From Azolla caroliniana (lineage: Eukaryota > Polypodiophyta): a stretch of DNA of 64,000 nucleotides. The position numbers and the translations under genes are program-made. Where the stretch lies: NCBI GenBank assembly GCA_043228905.1, contig JBHGNT010000010.1:16678001-16742000 (forward strand), read 5' to 3'. Numbering within the stretch: position 1 is the first letter of the stretch; every line of letters begins with the position of its first letter. This document shows positions 44,262 to 56,331 of this stretch, in pieces. A model generated the notes under the pieces. It saw only the letters and a list, made by a program, of their open reading frames with translations, ran no database searches and was not told the DNA's origin.

Positions 44262-47200
44262 AAGAGTCGGTAGATAAAAGTTTCTTTTTGCTATCAAGCA
44301 TTGTAAAGTCGGTAAAATCATGTTTTCTTAATATAAATCATGTTCATATCATATACTTCTTAAATCATACATTGTCTCTATCTTTTATCTATACTCGTCT
44401 CTCTCTCACACACATTACTTTTTCTAACATCAACGCACAAGCCTTATAAAATATATAACCAACTCCTTTTAACCTTAGTCCCTGCGACTTCGCCGCACGA
44501 ACCACAACTACCCCGACACTGCTATGTAGAGGTATTGGGACCAATCCTTTTGGTCCAAGCTCACATAATGGCGAAGATAATCCTCCAAGATTTGATTAGT
44601 CCTCTCCGTTTGGCCATCTATTTGTGGGTGATCGGAACTACTAAACTTGAGGTTAGTACCCATCAAAGTGAAAAGTGTGGACCAAAATTTACCGGTGAAG
44701 CGACTGTCACGATCACTAATTATCTCTCTTGGGAGCCCATGGTATTTGAACACATTCGCAAAGAAAAGTTTCGCCACATACTCAACATTCACGGGGCTTT
44801 CGTAGGCCACAAAGTGAGGATACTTCGTAAATCAATCCATGACGACAAAGATAGGTCCTGTGTAGTTTTGGCTTTCCGGCAAACTTATGATGAAGTCCAT
44901 GTTAAGGGATTGCCATGGTTGATTTGGGATGCTTAATGGTTGAAGCAATCCAGCGGGCTTGCATCTTTCAGCTTTGTCTTGTTGGCACACTTGGCATCCT
45001 CTCACATAGGCTTGAACTTCTTTGTCCATGTGTGGCCAAAAGTACATATGAGTCAACATTTCCATGGTTTTATCCCCACCAAGGTGTTCGGCCCACAATG
45101 TGTCATGACACTCGTACATTACTTCTTTCCTCGCTAATTGAGGTACATAAAGTCTTTGTTGCTTGAAGTAGATCACCCCATCTTTGAGAGATAGATGGGC
45201 CACCTTTTCACCATTAGCAAAGGAACAAAGGCACTTTTGTGCATATTCATCACCATGATACGCACTCTTGAGGGTTGGCAACATATTAGTATCCACCACC
45301 ACATGCATGACCATCAAATGGGCTCTTCGACTAAGAGCATCAACTACCACATTTCGCTTTTTGGACTTGTACTTGAGTTCAAAATCATAACTGGCAAGGA
45401 AGTCTTGCCACCGAGCTTGCTTTGCGGTGAGTTTCAGTTGTGAAACAAAGTACGTTGATGTGATGTTATCCGTGTGGATGGTGAAGTGCCTCCCCATCAA
45501 GCAATGTCTCCATGTACGAAGAGAATGGACGATGGCCACCATCTCCTTTTCATGTGTGGGGTATCACGTCTCTCGATCCATGAGATTCTTGCTCTCAAAG
45601 GCCACCGGCCTTCCTTCTTGCATGAGCACTCCACCCATGGCATAATCAGATGCATCCGTATGAAGCAAAAAGGGCTTGTCAAAGTCGGGTAGTGCCAAAC
45701 ATGGCGCTATGGACAATGCCTCTTTTAAGGCATCAAAAGCACAAGCACACTTATCACACCAAAACCATTTTTTCCCACTTTTAGTAAGGTTAGAGAGAGA
45801 GGAGTAGAGAGACAAGCAAAACCATCAATAAACATACAATAGAAGGAAGCTAAACCAAGGAAATAATGGACATCCGTTACTGAACGTGGTGTAGGCCATT
45901 CCTTGATTGCATGAAGCTTTTCCTCTTCGAGTTGTAGCTCACCGCGAGCTATTTTGAAGTTGAGGAAGTACACTACTTCCACACCAAAGTCGCACATGGG
46001 TTTCTTCACATATAGGTGGTTCTCCCTTAATCTTTAGAGAGTCATTTCAACATCCTTCAAGTGTTGTTCCCAAGTAGGGCTAAAGACAAGCAAGTCATCA
46101 AGGTAGACCACAATGCATTTGTCAAGCTCCGATCCAAACACTTGATTCATGAGTGTGCTAAAGGTTGCTACTACATTGGTTAAGCCCATCGACATTACAA
46201 GCCATTCATATGAGCCATAGCAAGTTTGCATGGCGGTTTTCTTTGCATCACCTTCGGCGATCCTCACTTGATAGTATCCTGAACGAAGATCCATCTTGGT
46301 GAAGTATCGTGCCTTCCCAAGTTGATCAAACATCTTTCGAAGATTAGGAAGAGGGTTGCGATTCTTGATGGGGAGCTTGTTCAACACTCGATAATCGACT
46401 CACATTCTCAAGTTTCCATCATTCTTCGTGATGAAGAGCACTAGTGCACCATAAGGAGATCTAGAAGGGCGTATGAATCCCGCCTCTAGTAGCTCATTGA
46501 GTTGACGCTTTAACTCCGTATTCTTGGCAATGCTTAGGCGATAAAGCTTCTTCACAAGAGGAGTGCCCCCCGGCACCACCTCGATGCGATGATCAACCTC
46601 CCTTTTTGGGGCCAACTCCTTTAGTAAAGCGTTTGGCATGAAATCTTGAAACCTATCTAACAAAACCATATTGTTAGGATGAATGTCCTTTACGGACAAG
46701 GGATTGCCATGATCATTGGTATCCTTAAAAATAGCGGTTCTCATAAGGCAACCCTTTTGGGCTACCTTCTTGAGTTGCATGGAGGAGAGATTTTTTGGGA
46801 GGGGGTTGGGGCGAGAGGAAGAAGCTTTTACAACATGAAGTTTATCTTTCATAAATAGATTATAGAACTTGCACAAGCCCACAAGCTTTGGCGAGGGTTA
46901 GCTTCATGAACTTACAAGACGCACTCGTATCCACCATCGCTTGACACAAATGACCATCAATTAGAGCGCTAACATAAAGTAATAAATGCTCACTCTTTAC
47001 CTCAAGAACCGCACACAAACACTTGATGTGGCCCATGGTTTGATTGTTCACGTCATCGTTCAAAGCCTTAACAAGCGAGTGGAGTTGGCCCTTGAAGGGG
47101 CAATCTCTTGCAAAATGGTTACCCTGGAAAATGAAGCACTCAAGCTTCCTTTTCACGGTAGCATCCTTGGGCTTGAAAGGATTCACACTCGTAGTCTTCT

Positions 47201-47710
47201 CGGGATGAAACTTCTTTGCAACATTTTTGCCATAATTAGGGGGCGAGATCCACCTCCTTGTGAATTAGAAGCCGCCTTCTTGAAGGAACGAGCATTGTGT
47301 GCCTTCAAATTTGGAGGACCCCTCTTTTCTTTGCCTTTGACATCGGAGGAGCCACCTTGAGAATGCCAATCGGTGAGACGATCCACTGCTTCATATGCGG
47401 CTGCAAGAGTTGTTGCATTTTGTCGGCAAAGCTCGTTTTGAGCCCACTCCTTCAACCAGTTTGTAAATGCAAAGAAACAATCTTGTTCTCCCATGGACCG
47501 AATTTGTAACATAAGAGCACGAAAGGATTTAATATAATCCTTGATATGGCCCGTGTGATGAAGTAGGTAAAGTTATTGTCGAGTCTTCCACTCGGAATTA
47601 GAAGGAAGAAATTGTTTGTTGAGAGCTTCAATCAATTCTTCCCACATGTTCACGGGCATGTGCCCCTTTCGTTGAACGCTATCATTGATGAAGTTGCGCC
47701 ACTATAGCTT

Positions 47711-47715
47711 AGCAC
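47711..47715. repeat. Left target duplication (AGCAC) of solo LTR
   Basis: AGCAC lies directly left of the TG at 47716. The right copy at 48059-48063 is AGCAT. The joined target encodes the uninterrupted gag motif GDAKL, which supports AGCAT as the original. Confidence 0.75.
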
Positions 47716-48058
47716 TGTTAATGGGTGGGGGTGAAGCCAAGAATGGCTCCACCCCCCTCCCAAGGGGGGTTACACGTGAGGGGGAGAGAGAGAGAGAAGG
47801 AAAGAGAAAACAATGAGACACAAAATGAGAGGGGAAAACTCTATTGCAATACATGCCCCGTAAGGGGTTTATATAGTACATCAAAATGTAACGGTTACAT
47901 AATATAACCATTACAAATAAGACCGTTACACATGCACATAAATGTGCATGTGTTCATACACATACTCATCCTCACACACTCATATACATTACACATACAC
48001 AACAACCACATTATCGTGTTCCACCCTTAGACCGCCCCGTACACTCCTACGGGTAACA
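47716..48058 (-). mobile_element. Solo LTR inserted in gypsy gag
   Basis: A 343-bp segment runs from TGTTAATGGG to ACGGGTAACA, so it has TGTTA/TAACA termini, and it is flanked by AGCAC/AGCAT. Removing it restores the gag reading frame across GDA-KL. On the minus strand it has a TATA box (ACTATATAAACCCC, near 47870) followed by a CT-rich leader (GA tract on plus near 47780-47796). No internal sequence is present, as expected after recombination between two LTRs of a full element. Confidence 0.85.
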
Positions 48059-48633
48059 AGCATCTCCAGCCAAGAAGGTGGAGCAATAGAAGACATAGTC
48101 TGCCTCATTGAGGATACAGGTAACTAGAAAAAATTGCTCACAATCCCAAATGAAGTTCTCTAAAACTTGGGCATCTTGAGCTCCATTGTAGCTTTTGGGT
48201 TCACAAGGCTTCACACGTGGAACTTCATCGACGCGTCGGGCCGCTTCTTTTCCCACGTCATTCTCGGCACAAGACTCCTTGGCAAATAGGCGCACCAACT
48301 CCTCATTAGTGTCGGCGAGACGAGCACTAAGGTCCCTGACTGTAGAGTAAGATTGCCAACTTCACTTTCGAGTAAGGCAATTCTCGTCTCAAGTTCCTTA
48401 ACATGTAGACAAAGGTTTCAGGGATAATTTATAGGAACCTCCTCCGAGGTCGACGACACATTCGCCGGGTTGGAAGTAACGGAGGCATTGGGAGCCGTTT
48501 CCATGGTTGCTGCATCCATATTTTCTAGCACAACCATTACTAAAATTAGTACTTCAAGAAGGTTATTTAAAAGAACACAGTTACCTTCAAATTCATGATT
48601 CCCGCAAGTCACAAACGTAATCATAACGAGTTC

Positions 48634-48645
48634 GCTCTGGTACCA
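48634..48645 (-). other. Primer-binding site of gypsy element
   Basis: The minus strand reads TGGTACCAGAGC directly after the 5' LTR. It differs by one base from the initiator tRNA-Met site TGGTATCAGAGC. Confidence 0.8.
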
Positions 48646-49219
48646 CGTAACACCACCAAAAAATTGTGATGAGGGTGGATCGTCATTCAGTTCAGACTCG
48701 CGTGTCGACACTCCGCTTCTACAGGAATCAATGACTAGGCGAGAGAATTTGGATACGTTGAACCTCTGCCCAACCACCCTTTGTTTAGCTTAAGTAGAAG
48801 ATCCATCTTCATTCTCTTGTATGTCCCCCCATATAGTACTTGAGTACCTTATATTCATTATAAGGTATTGAGTACACTCTAGGGAGATTCCATTCCTCAC
48901 ATAGGCATTAGATTATTGAATGCATTACGGAGATTCCATTCCCAACATAGGTACTTGAGTACATTAGGTTATTGAATGCACTAGGGAGATTCCATTCTCA
49001 ACATAGGTACTTGAGTACATTAGGTTATTGAATGCTCTAGGGAGATTCCATTCTCCGTGTGCACCATGGCAATGGTACACATGCCACAAGCCCGTGCCTC
49101 ACACCTTGAGTCATGGGCGTCCCATCCATCGAGAAGACTTAGAAGCTCAATACTCTTACCCCGAGGTGGTGTGTTGTAGTTCCAATCACGGAACCCCTCA
49201 ACACATCGGATGTGTTACA
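48646..49219 (-). repeat. 5' LTR of gypsy element
   Basis: 574 bases bounded on the minus strand by TGTAACAC and GTGTTACG, inverted ends with the final A mutated to G, and directly followed by the PBS. The outer half matches 43591-43874. Four GAGATTCC units with a period of about 56 bp lie at 48884, 48930, 48986 and 49042; only two are seen in the 3' LTR. Confidence 0.8.
48865..49060. repeat. 56-bp tandem repeat within gypsy LTR
   Basis: The unit GAGATTCCATTC-CAACATAGG, TACTTGAGTACATTAGG and TTATTGAATGC-CTAG is present about four times with spacings of 46, 56 and 56 bases. Confidence 0.85.
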
Positions 49220-50807
49220 AAAACTTGTCAAAAACTCGTAGTGACCATTTCAACCTAAGGGAAATCATAACATCAACAGATTTCTTATACACATTGGGCC
49301 TATAACCAATATCCTCGATTTGTAAATGTTATACCAAAGGTTGTGATATTATTTCCATTAGAAGGTATACCAAAATATTTCTTGTATACATTGGGCTTAT
49401 AACACATATTCTAGGGTTGGAAATAATATCCCAACGAATATCATATTATTTCTATTACAAGGAACATCCACTAGAATGTGTTTGTCTTGGACCTTGGGGG
49501 TATAACATAAGTGTAGGGCTTTCTCAAGCTCAATGCATATCAATTGAAGTTGTTGAGGATTGTGTAGGTTTTGAAAACTCTGGTCTCAACAAGGGCAAGA
49601 TATCCATATGTGATATTCTCTTGAATCTGAACAACTTCCTCAATGCTAATAAAGTATCCATAGGGTTTCCCTTATGTTTTCGAGCATCTAAATTGACCAG
49701 TTGTTTGAAGAGCTCTCACCATCCACTTATCTATTCTTGTGTCATTCAATTGCCCAAATCCCACATCATCAAACTAACCATTATGAGTTAGATGGCATTC
49801 ATCCTCAATAAAGTCTTAATCCATGAAAATGTTGGAGTTGTAAAGAGGTTCACAAATTGCCCTATAAAGGACAATATTCCAACCTCACATTCTCATCCAA
49901 AATGAATTGATCATATGAAGTGGTATTGAATATCTATATTCGTTATCCATCCATGGAAGACCAAATTCTTTGCAATAGTAATGCAAGTTTCATTGTCTCA
50001 TGTTATCTACATCAAGGTCCTCTTAGATTTCCACTAGGTGTTCTAAACCACACTCCATGTCTAAGCAAACTTTACATAGTATCCAGATTTGATGATAATG
50101 TCAATCCATTTCTTTCATTGGAGCAATTGGCTTTTCATTATTGGTGCCCTTATTACAAACACACTCTTTTGCCATTACTCTTGCTTTGCATTGATCTAGG
50201 AACCCATTAACCTTGTCTTTGGCGCTCATAGTTCAATTCATCCTAATGACCTTGTTGTCTTGAGTATCAACCAAGCATGAAGCTTGGTTGTTTGAAATAC
50301 TATATAATTCTAATTTCATATACTTTTCCCACCTAGATGTTTCATTACCACTTGCAAGAATGTAGTTGGGCAAGGAGAAATTATATCTACTCTTTATAGG
50401 AAATTAATCTCATGCAAAAATTTCTCTAGAACCTTTGAAATTATTTGCCCAATGATAATTAGGCACCATTTACATCAATAGGAAATATGGTTCACACCTT
50501 TTTGTTCAAAAGGTAAGAAGGGTGCAATGGCAAAGCTACACCTTAGATACAAAAAATAAAAAGTCAATAAAATGGATGGAGTAACAAAATGTGCTTTGAG
50601 AAAAATTCTTCAATAAACACTTGGCCAGAAGATTATACTACAAATTATGCCTTTGAAATGTCTACCATTCCATATGATGGTGTTCATCAAAAGATTGACC
50701 CAATCACACCAATTGCATGCCGAGGTGAGAAAAACAACTCCCTTGGGGGTGCCCAAGCAACTTCATGACCATAATGACCATTTGTTCTTAAACCCCAAAC
50801 GCTTTCC
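49220..50807. other. Non-coding stretch, no gene seen
   Basis: No conserved coding segment was recognised. Repeated strings such as CACATTGGGC-TATAAC and TATACCAAA occur near 49290-49400. The last few hundred bases are the expected TGD3 3' UTR on the minus strand. Confidence 0.45.
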
Positions 50808-53800
50808 TTAGTATTTGATGGGTCCTTTCAAGCTTCCCTCTACAAACTGTGACACAATACTTGATTAAATATGATAAAAATGAGAATATTAACTAGTATA
50901 ATGAACATTTGACCATGATTTTTTCATGAGTTGGCCTAGTGGATTTAGGATTCCCTAGAAGGCATATGCTGGAGTGAGGGTGGGGGTTCAAGCCCCATCA
51001 ATGCTTAGTATACACTTATTTCTTAGTTCAACTTGGCAATCACTAAAAGAGAATTTTGTACAAGTAAAACAAAAAGAATAAAATAAAATAGACAAAAATA
51101 AAGAAATCATATTTGATCTGGCCACCTGTCTGACTATAGGATTGGTTGTTGAATCGAACTCGGATGTTGTGCCCTCCCAAAGAATCCTCCCCTCGTGGAG
51201 AAAAAGAAGCCTTTTATTACATAGAGAAAACAAAATATGACACTTCAGAATAAGAAGTTCTGAGGTTACATTGGAATATTAGAAGAAACATGGAAAGGTG
51301 AAAATGTCAATAATACCCCTAAGCTAACTTTTTAATTAGCAGAATACCACTCGGTTTATGGCCTGAATACCCCCAAGGTTTAAAAAACTTACCAGGATAT
51401 CACCTCAACCCTCCATAAATATACAAAAATCTTAGGAGTAATATCACTTGGTTTACAAAAATGACCAGAGCACCCCCTCTATATTGGTAAATATACAAAA
51501 TCTTAGGAGTATATATCTGGTAAATATACAAAACCTTAGGGATATTCCAGTAAATATGCACAAATTTAGGATATTCTGCAATATTCCAGGAAATATGTTT
51601 ATATATATACCAAGTTTTCAGGAAGCATGCTGGTTAAATATGCAAAAAACGTTAGGGTGTGAAAGGAGACATGTTAAAATATAGAGAACCTGTCCACAGC
51701 TCTCCTGATTGTACTATGTTGGTGAGTGACTACAACATAGGAAGCAATTTTTCCAGGTTTTTCCCTTCCATCTTGACCATTTATATGTACGGAACGAATA
51801 AGATCTTCCACAACCGTCGATGCGATGGGATCAAGTCCAGCTGTTGGTTCATCGTACATGACAACCTCAAAATTCACACCATCATCATCATGTTATTATT
51901 TATTATCGTGCAAAAAAAAAAAAGACTTACATCTACGAATTCTCTAACCCCAACAAGTACACATAAAAATTTACCCGAAGTAATCACTAATTAAGAAATG
52001 ATTATTGGTGAGAAACTAACAATGACATGAGGCTGTGCAATGAATATCCGACATGACGGCTAACAACGAAAAATGTTAGATGAAGGTGATTCTTAGCAAC
52101 TACATCTCTCAACACACATGCACACAAAAAAGAAACATTGACAAGGCGATATTAAAGGCTGTCAAGGTTATGCATTTCTGATTGTCCAAAAACAGATAGG
52201 TGATAGAAAAAAGGTGAAAAAAACAAACCAAATGTTAAATAAAAATCATTGCAGAATTAAAGAGATTGAAAGAAAAGACAATGCATACAAAATACTTTTC
52301 ATATAGAAAACATATACAGCACAAGATTGATCTAAAGTGACTGCTATATAATGCTTTCAACATATTTGTTTTTACAATAATTCTTACTTCAAGTTCTTTC
52401 TCTGTATTGCTGCCATCCGAAATGATGGCACGAGCGAGTGCAACACGTTTCTTCATACCACCTGACAATTCAGAAGGATACCGATTCTCCACTCCCTTCA
52501 ATGAATAATATTAGAAAACAAAAACAAAAGAGAAAAATAAGTTTTTGTGTATCCTCATACTTGTAAACATAATATTTTCTACCTTAGCATTTCTTGTGTA
52601 TCAATTCATGAAAGTTGCCTCTATCATTGTACATTTTTTGTTTTTATAGTTAGAATTCTCCAACATTCTTATATGTTATCAATGTTCTTTATGGAAAAAT
52701 GGTTCCTCATGCAATCTCTTTTTTAGATGCTTAAAGAAAGCATATAATGTTTTCTTTTTGTGACAAGAGAACTCTACGAAAAAAAATTCTTTATTTAGAC
52801 AAAATTTAAACTAAAATCAAACATTAAATCAATAAATATATCAATTATACACGCAAAAAAACTCCTTTCCCCTATATAGATATTTTATTTTTAAAAAAAC
52901 TGTTAGGATAAAAGCATACTTTCAAGCCAACAGCAGCTAGACTCTCTGCAACAAGCTCCGATATTTTTTCCTGTGATAATGTAGAATGCTCGTATCTATA
53001 ACAATTTTTTAGAAAAAGGAAAAGGAAAGCAGATAAGATCACTAACATAGCTTTCAAAATATGAATTACCATTTTATTTTATTTCATAAACCACCGTTAA
53101 AACAAATAGCGACATTTTCTTACAACATGAAACCGACATTCTCTTGAACTGTAAGAGAATCAAACAAAGCTGCACTTTGAAAGACCTGAAACAATAGTAA
53201 GAAATAATATCAGGATGCATTATTCAGAAAAGATTCAATAAAATGCAAATAAAAAAGGAAGAGAAATAAGGATAAAAAGGATTATTTTTTCACCAAACTA
53301 GGGAATATTTATTATTATTATTTATATCCTTCTATAACCAATAAATAAGTGCTTTATGTGAGTTTAAAAGCTCTCAAAATCCAATGGTAACTCCACAAAG
53401 GCACAAGACAGGAAAGATATAATCAGAAATAATTCATCCATACCAAGCCTATGCGAAGACCTAGAGAACCTTCATCACTTATCAACCCAGTTCTCTTTTT
53501 GCCACATATATAGACTTCCCCCTGCCAAATAATAATAATTGTCAAGTTGACACAGTAGTTAAAAGTATATTTTTTGCATCTAGTTATACAAAAGGAATCC
53601 ATCAACATTTCGTGGATTTTTTTGGTTTAATAATAACGATAATCAGAACAGAAAGAAGAGCAAACCTTATCAGGCGAAAGCAATCCTGCCATTATGCGCA
53701 GAATTGTAGATTTCCCTGTACCAGAAGGTCCAATGATGCCGACAGCCTCACCATGATAAATCTTGTAGAGAAGGCAACAGTATTTTCAGCACTTATATAA

Positions 53801-55999
53801 ATAGTTAGAAACATAATGAAAATCCTCCTAAAAAAGAAATACAAATGATCCATGGAAACTTGAAAATTCATGCGGTAGCAAAGCCATGTAGTAATCCTAT
53901 ATGCGAAATAACTTTTGCTGTCAAGGCTGTGCGAACATAATTACATAGATTGAGGGACACCTCACCTCACTGAATAGAAGTGATAGCTACTTGATTAAAA
54001 CTTGAGCGTTATCCAAGTTCTTTGTTATCTTTGTTTAATACAATATTCTATCTTTGGGTTTCTCTTCCTCTCTTGTAATCTATTTAAGTATTCTATTTTC
54101 TGCCACTCTCACTCGAGCATACTCTGATCTTGTTGATATAACTAGCTAGCAGTGCTGATTCCAACAACTGCCAAGTTTGAAGCGTTAGATCTTATTTATA
54201 AAGTTCCAAACATTGCATTCAAGAATTGCCATCAGTCCAAACTTACATCACTACCTGGAGAAAAAAATCTTACCCAGTGTCAACATCCAAGGACTCTCAT
54301 GAGAGCTCAAGGTGTGATAATCATGCATGTAAAGGAAAAGCAAGGTGCATCAAGACCCATGCTAGAATCATATATAAACACTAATATAAAAAAATCATTA
54401 TTGATTAGTGTCTTTACCTTGAAGTTAGCACCTTTTAAAACCTCTTTTCTTCCAAATGATTTATAAACATTCCGGCATTCAATCAAAACATGAGAACTCA
54501 GATTGCGTTCTTCTGAAGGAGTTGCATCACTTTCATCCCAATCTGAATAATGCTGCCGATACGATAATCAGGCAAGTCAGCAAATTTAAAAACAAAAACA
54601 ATTATATCAAACATTAAAACTGATATCACAACAATTGTTTCCTACCCCTTTACTTTTGAGCAAATAGTCTTGCATCTTCAATGACTCTAAAGTATCCTCA
54701 CAGATTTTCCTCATGCAAACCAGCCTAGGCCATCAAGACTAAATATCACACCTATTCCGTTCCTAACCCGTTAAACTCTCATCACACAATATTTTCAATC
54801 TAAAATGACTTCAAGGAAGTAGCCTACAAACTTCCATAATACGTGACAATATAGACCATTTAATATGACAAATTATTATGTTCCCAGCCCATTAGAAGTA
54901 ATATCGCATTGTCATCGTGTTCATATCACATCAAAAGTAGAATACCACCACAATTGGGCTCCTATCCAATAAAAAAGTAAATATCATCATCATTCTGCTC
55001 CTATCCTAACATTCATACCATTAAATATAATATGTCTACCATTATGGTCATATCCCATTACAAGTATATATCACGCATAAGACACAACGTCACAACCATC
55101 GCATCCCTACCCCATTCACACTATTACCATTACCATGGGTCTAACAGATCACTAAGTATCATATTGATTGTATGCCTACCTAATTAGAAACGATATCATA
55201 ACCATTTTGTTTTTACTGCTTTACAATCAAATATCACAAACCATCGTGTTCTTATCTCATTAAGAGTACAAATCGCAGTCAGTGGTATTCCTACCCCATT
55301 AGAGATAATATAGCCATCATTGTGTTCCTCTCATTAAGAGTACAAATCGCAATCAGTGGTATTCCTACCCCATTAGAGATAATATAGCCATCATTGTGGA
55401 CCTCTCCCAATAAAATCATTATTGATGTAATCATACGTCATTAAAAAAGTAAACTTCGTTACACTGGTAATCCTGTCTCATTTAATTTAAAATATGTTGC
55501 AACCGACTATATTCCTATACCCTCAAAATTAAAAGTTACTAAAATTACCGAACAGAGAATCTAAATAAAAAGAATCAATTAGCAAGGAAAGAAGTATTCC
55601 TATCACATTATAGTTAAATATCCCGGCCAAAATCAAACTACAAGCATTTGAGAACTTTGTTCATATAAAAAATTTAGAAAGAATGAAGTTTGCACAACCC
55701 ACATACAATGAGGAAATAAATTATTTAGGTACCTTGATAACCAAAGGCGAACGTGGATTTTCTTGTCTAGTTGTTGAGAGGTTAGAAGAGGAACAAGAAC
55801 AAGAACAAGCAGAAGCTGAATGACGCTTTGTTAGATCCTCATGAGGGGCCAACTTTATGAAACCCAGACGGTTGTTTCGATTTGATAGGATGGTAGATGA
55901 TGGCAACAAATTGTGTAGAAACAAAGCATGAGACGAAGATGACGATGATGAAGGCGAAGGCGAAGGAAAATTTAGGGCAGTTCTCTGTACAGGGTCCAT
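50808..55999 (-). CDS. TGD3: TGD3 (ABCI13), ATPase of the plastid inner-envelope lipid importer
   Basis: Ten minus-strand exons: 55999-55733, 54552-54418, 53761-53666, 53521-53444, 53185-53124, 52995-52920, 52495-52388, 51865-51690, 51210-51126, 50846-50808. All junctions are GT-AG and the sum is 1122 nt, giving 373 residues in one frame. Exon 1 encodes a Ser-rich plastid transit peptide ([11 protein letters not shown]...). The ABC domain carries Walker [10 protein letters not shown] (145-153), the Q-loop VFQ (193-195), signature LSGGM (248-252), Walker B VVMYDEP (275-281) and H-loop VVTHQ (319-323). The C-terminal 12 residues, [12 protein letters not shown], come from a separate 39-nt exon and match the conserved TGD3 tail. 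TGD3 powers the TGD1/TGD2 complex that moves phosphatidate-derived lipids from the ER into plastids for galactolipid synthesis. Arabidopsis TGD3 is 345 residues, so the extra length is mostly in the transit region. Intron 1 is long and repetitive. Confidence 0.95.
50932..50995 (+). repeat. SINE-like pol III A/B boxes in TGD3 last intron
   Basis: TGGCCTAGTGG (50932-50942) fits the A box and GGTTCAAGCCC (50985-50995) fits the B box, 53 bases apart. It lies antisense in the intron between exons 51126-51210 and 50808-50846. The A box is nearly the same as TGGCTTAGTGG at 31945, which suggests one family. Confidence 0.5.
54740..55440. repeat. Degenerate tandem repeat in TGD3 intron 1
   Basis: Successive copies of a unit resembling TTCCTACCCCATTAGA followed by -AATATC-CA--CATCGTG fill much of the 1180-bp first intron. 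Two neighbouring units (55261-55334 and 55335-55408) are nearly identical with a 74-bp period; the others are shorter (about 55-70 bp) and diverged. Confidence 0.7.
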
Positions 56000-56165
56000 G
56001 GAGAAAAATTAGGATACAGGAAATCTGAGCATTTTCTCCATGTAGATATATGATTTTTTTTTTTTCTGATGTGGGTCCTCCTCCACCTCCTCTTCGGCCT
56101 CGTCCTTTCTGTGTTTTCGTATGGATTAGATTGGAAAGACTCTCTTTCTTCACTGACACAATATA
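56000..56165 (-). other. TGD3 5' UTR and proximal promoter (inferred)
   Basis: The stretch upstream of the ATG at 55999 is C/T-rich on the minus strand with an A run (plus T run 56048-56063). No convincing TATA box was assigned. Confidence 0.3.
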
Positions 56166-56323
56166 TGGATGGAAAAGAAGGAATTAAGCTCTCTGTGGGT
56201 GAGGAGAGCTCATTTATGAGGATTTGAGCTCACACCCTATCTCCTCCCAAAAGAAATGACTCTTCTCTCATATCAATGAACTTGCATTATTATGTACATA
56301 TGTACATATTGTTGAATTACATT

Positions 56324-56331
56324 CTTGTTGG
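56324..56331. repeat. Left 8-bp target duplication CTTGTTGG of MITE
   Basis: CTTGTTGG directly precedes the element and is repeated exactly at 56627-56634. Confidence 0.95.

Larger units (their letters stand above)
44519..48530 (-). pseudogene. Decayed Ty3-gypsy gag-pol
   Basis: Reading right to left on the minus strand, gag begins near 48520 (MDAATMETAPNASV, then a leucine-rich ELETRIALLESEVGNL). It continues with KPCEPKSYNGAQDAQVLENF and LAGDA, is cut by a solo LTR at 47716-48058, and resumes KL-stop-WRN, then DRLTDWHSQGG. A zinc-knuckle-like CFIFQGNHFARDC lacks the second Cys. The protease region reads AMVDTSAS. RT reads LLEAGFIRPSRSPYG, with a stop in place of Cys before VDYRVLN, then VVYLDDLLVF at about 46100. 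RNase H reads LHTDASDYAMGG and HTDNITSTYF. Integrase has H-x-H and CQVCQQDK fingers, NMDFIISLPES, ISDRDSRFTGKFW and GQTERTNQILED. It ends at QYLYIA near 44521. Several frameshifts make it dead. Confidence 0.9.

Noticed and set aside
47725-47907. 60-codon plus-strand frame
   Set aside because: It is within the solo LTR and mostly GA microsatellite.
50932-50995. True tRNA gene at the A/B boxes
   Set aside because: The flanks do not pair into an acceptor stem or cloverleaf and no anticodon loop is evident; a SINE remnant fits better.
53612-53800. 62-codon plus-strand frame
   Set aside because: It is antisense to the Walker A exon of TGD3.
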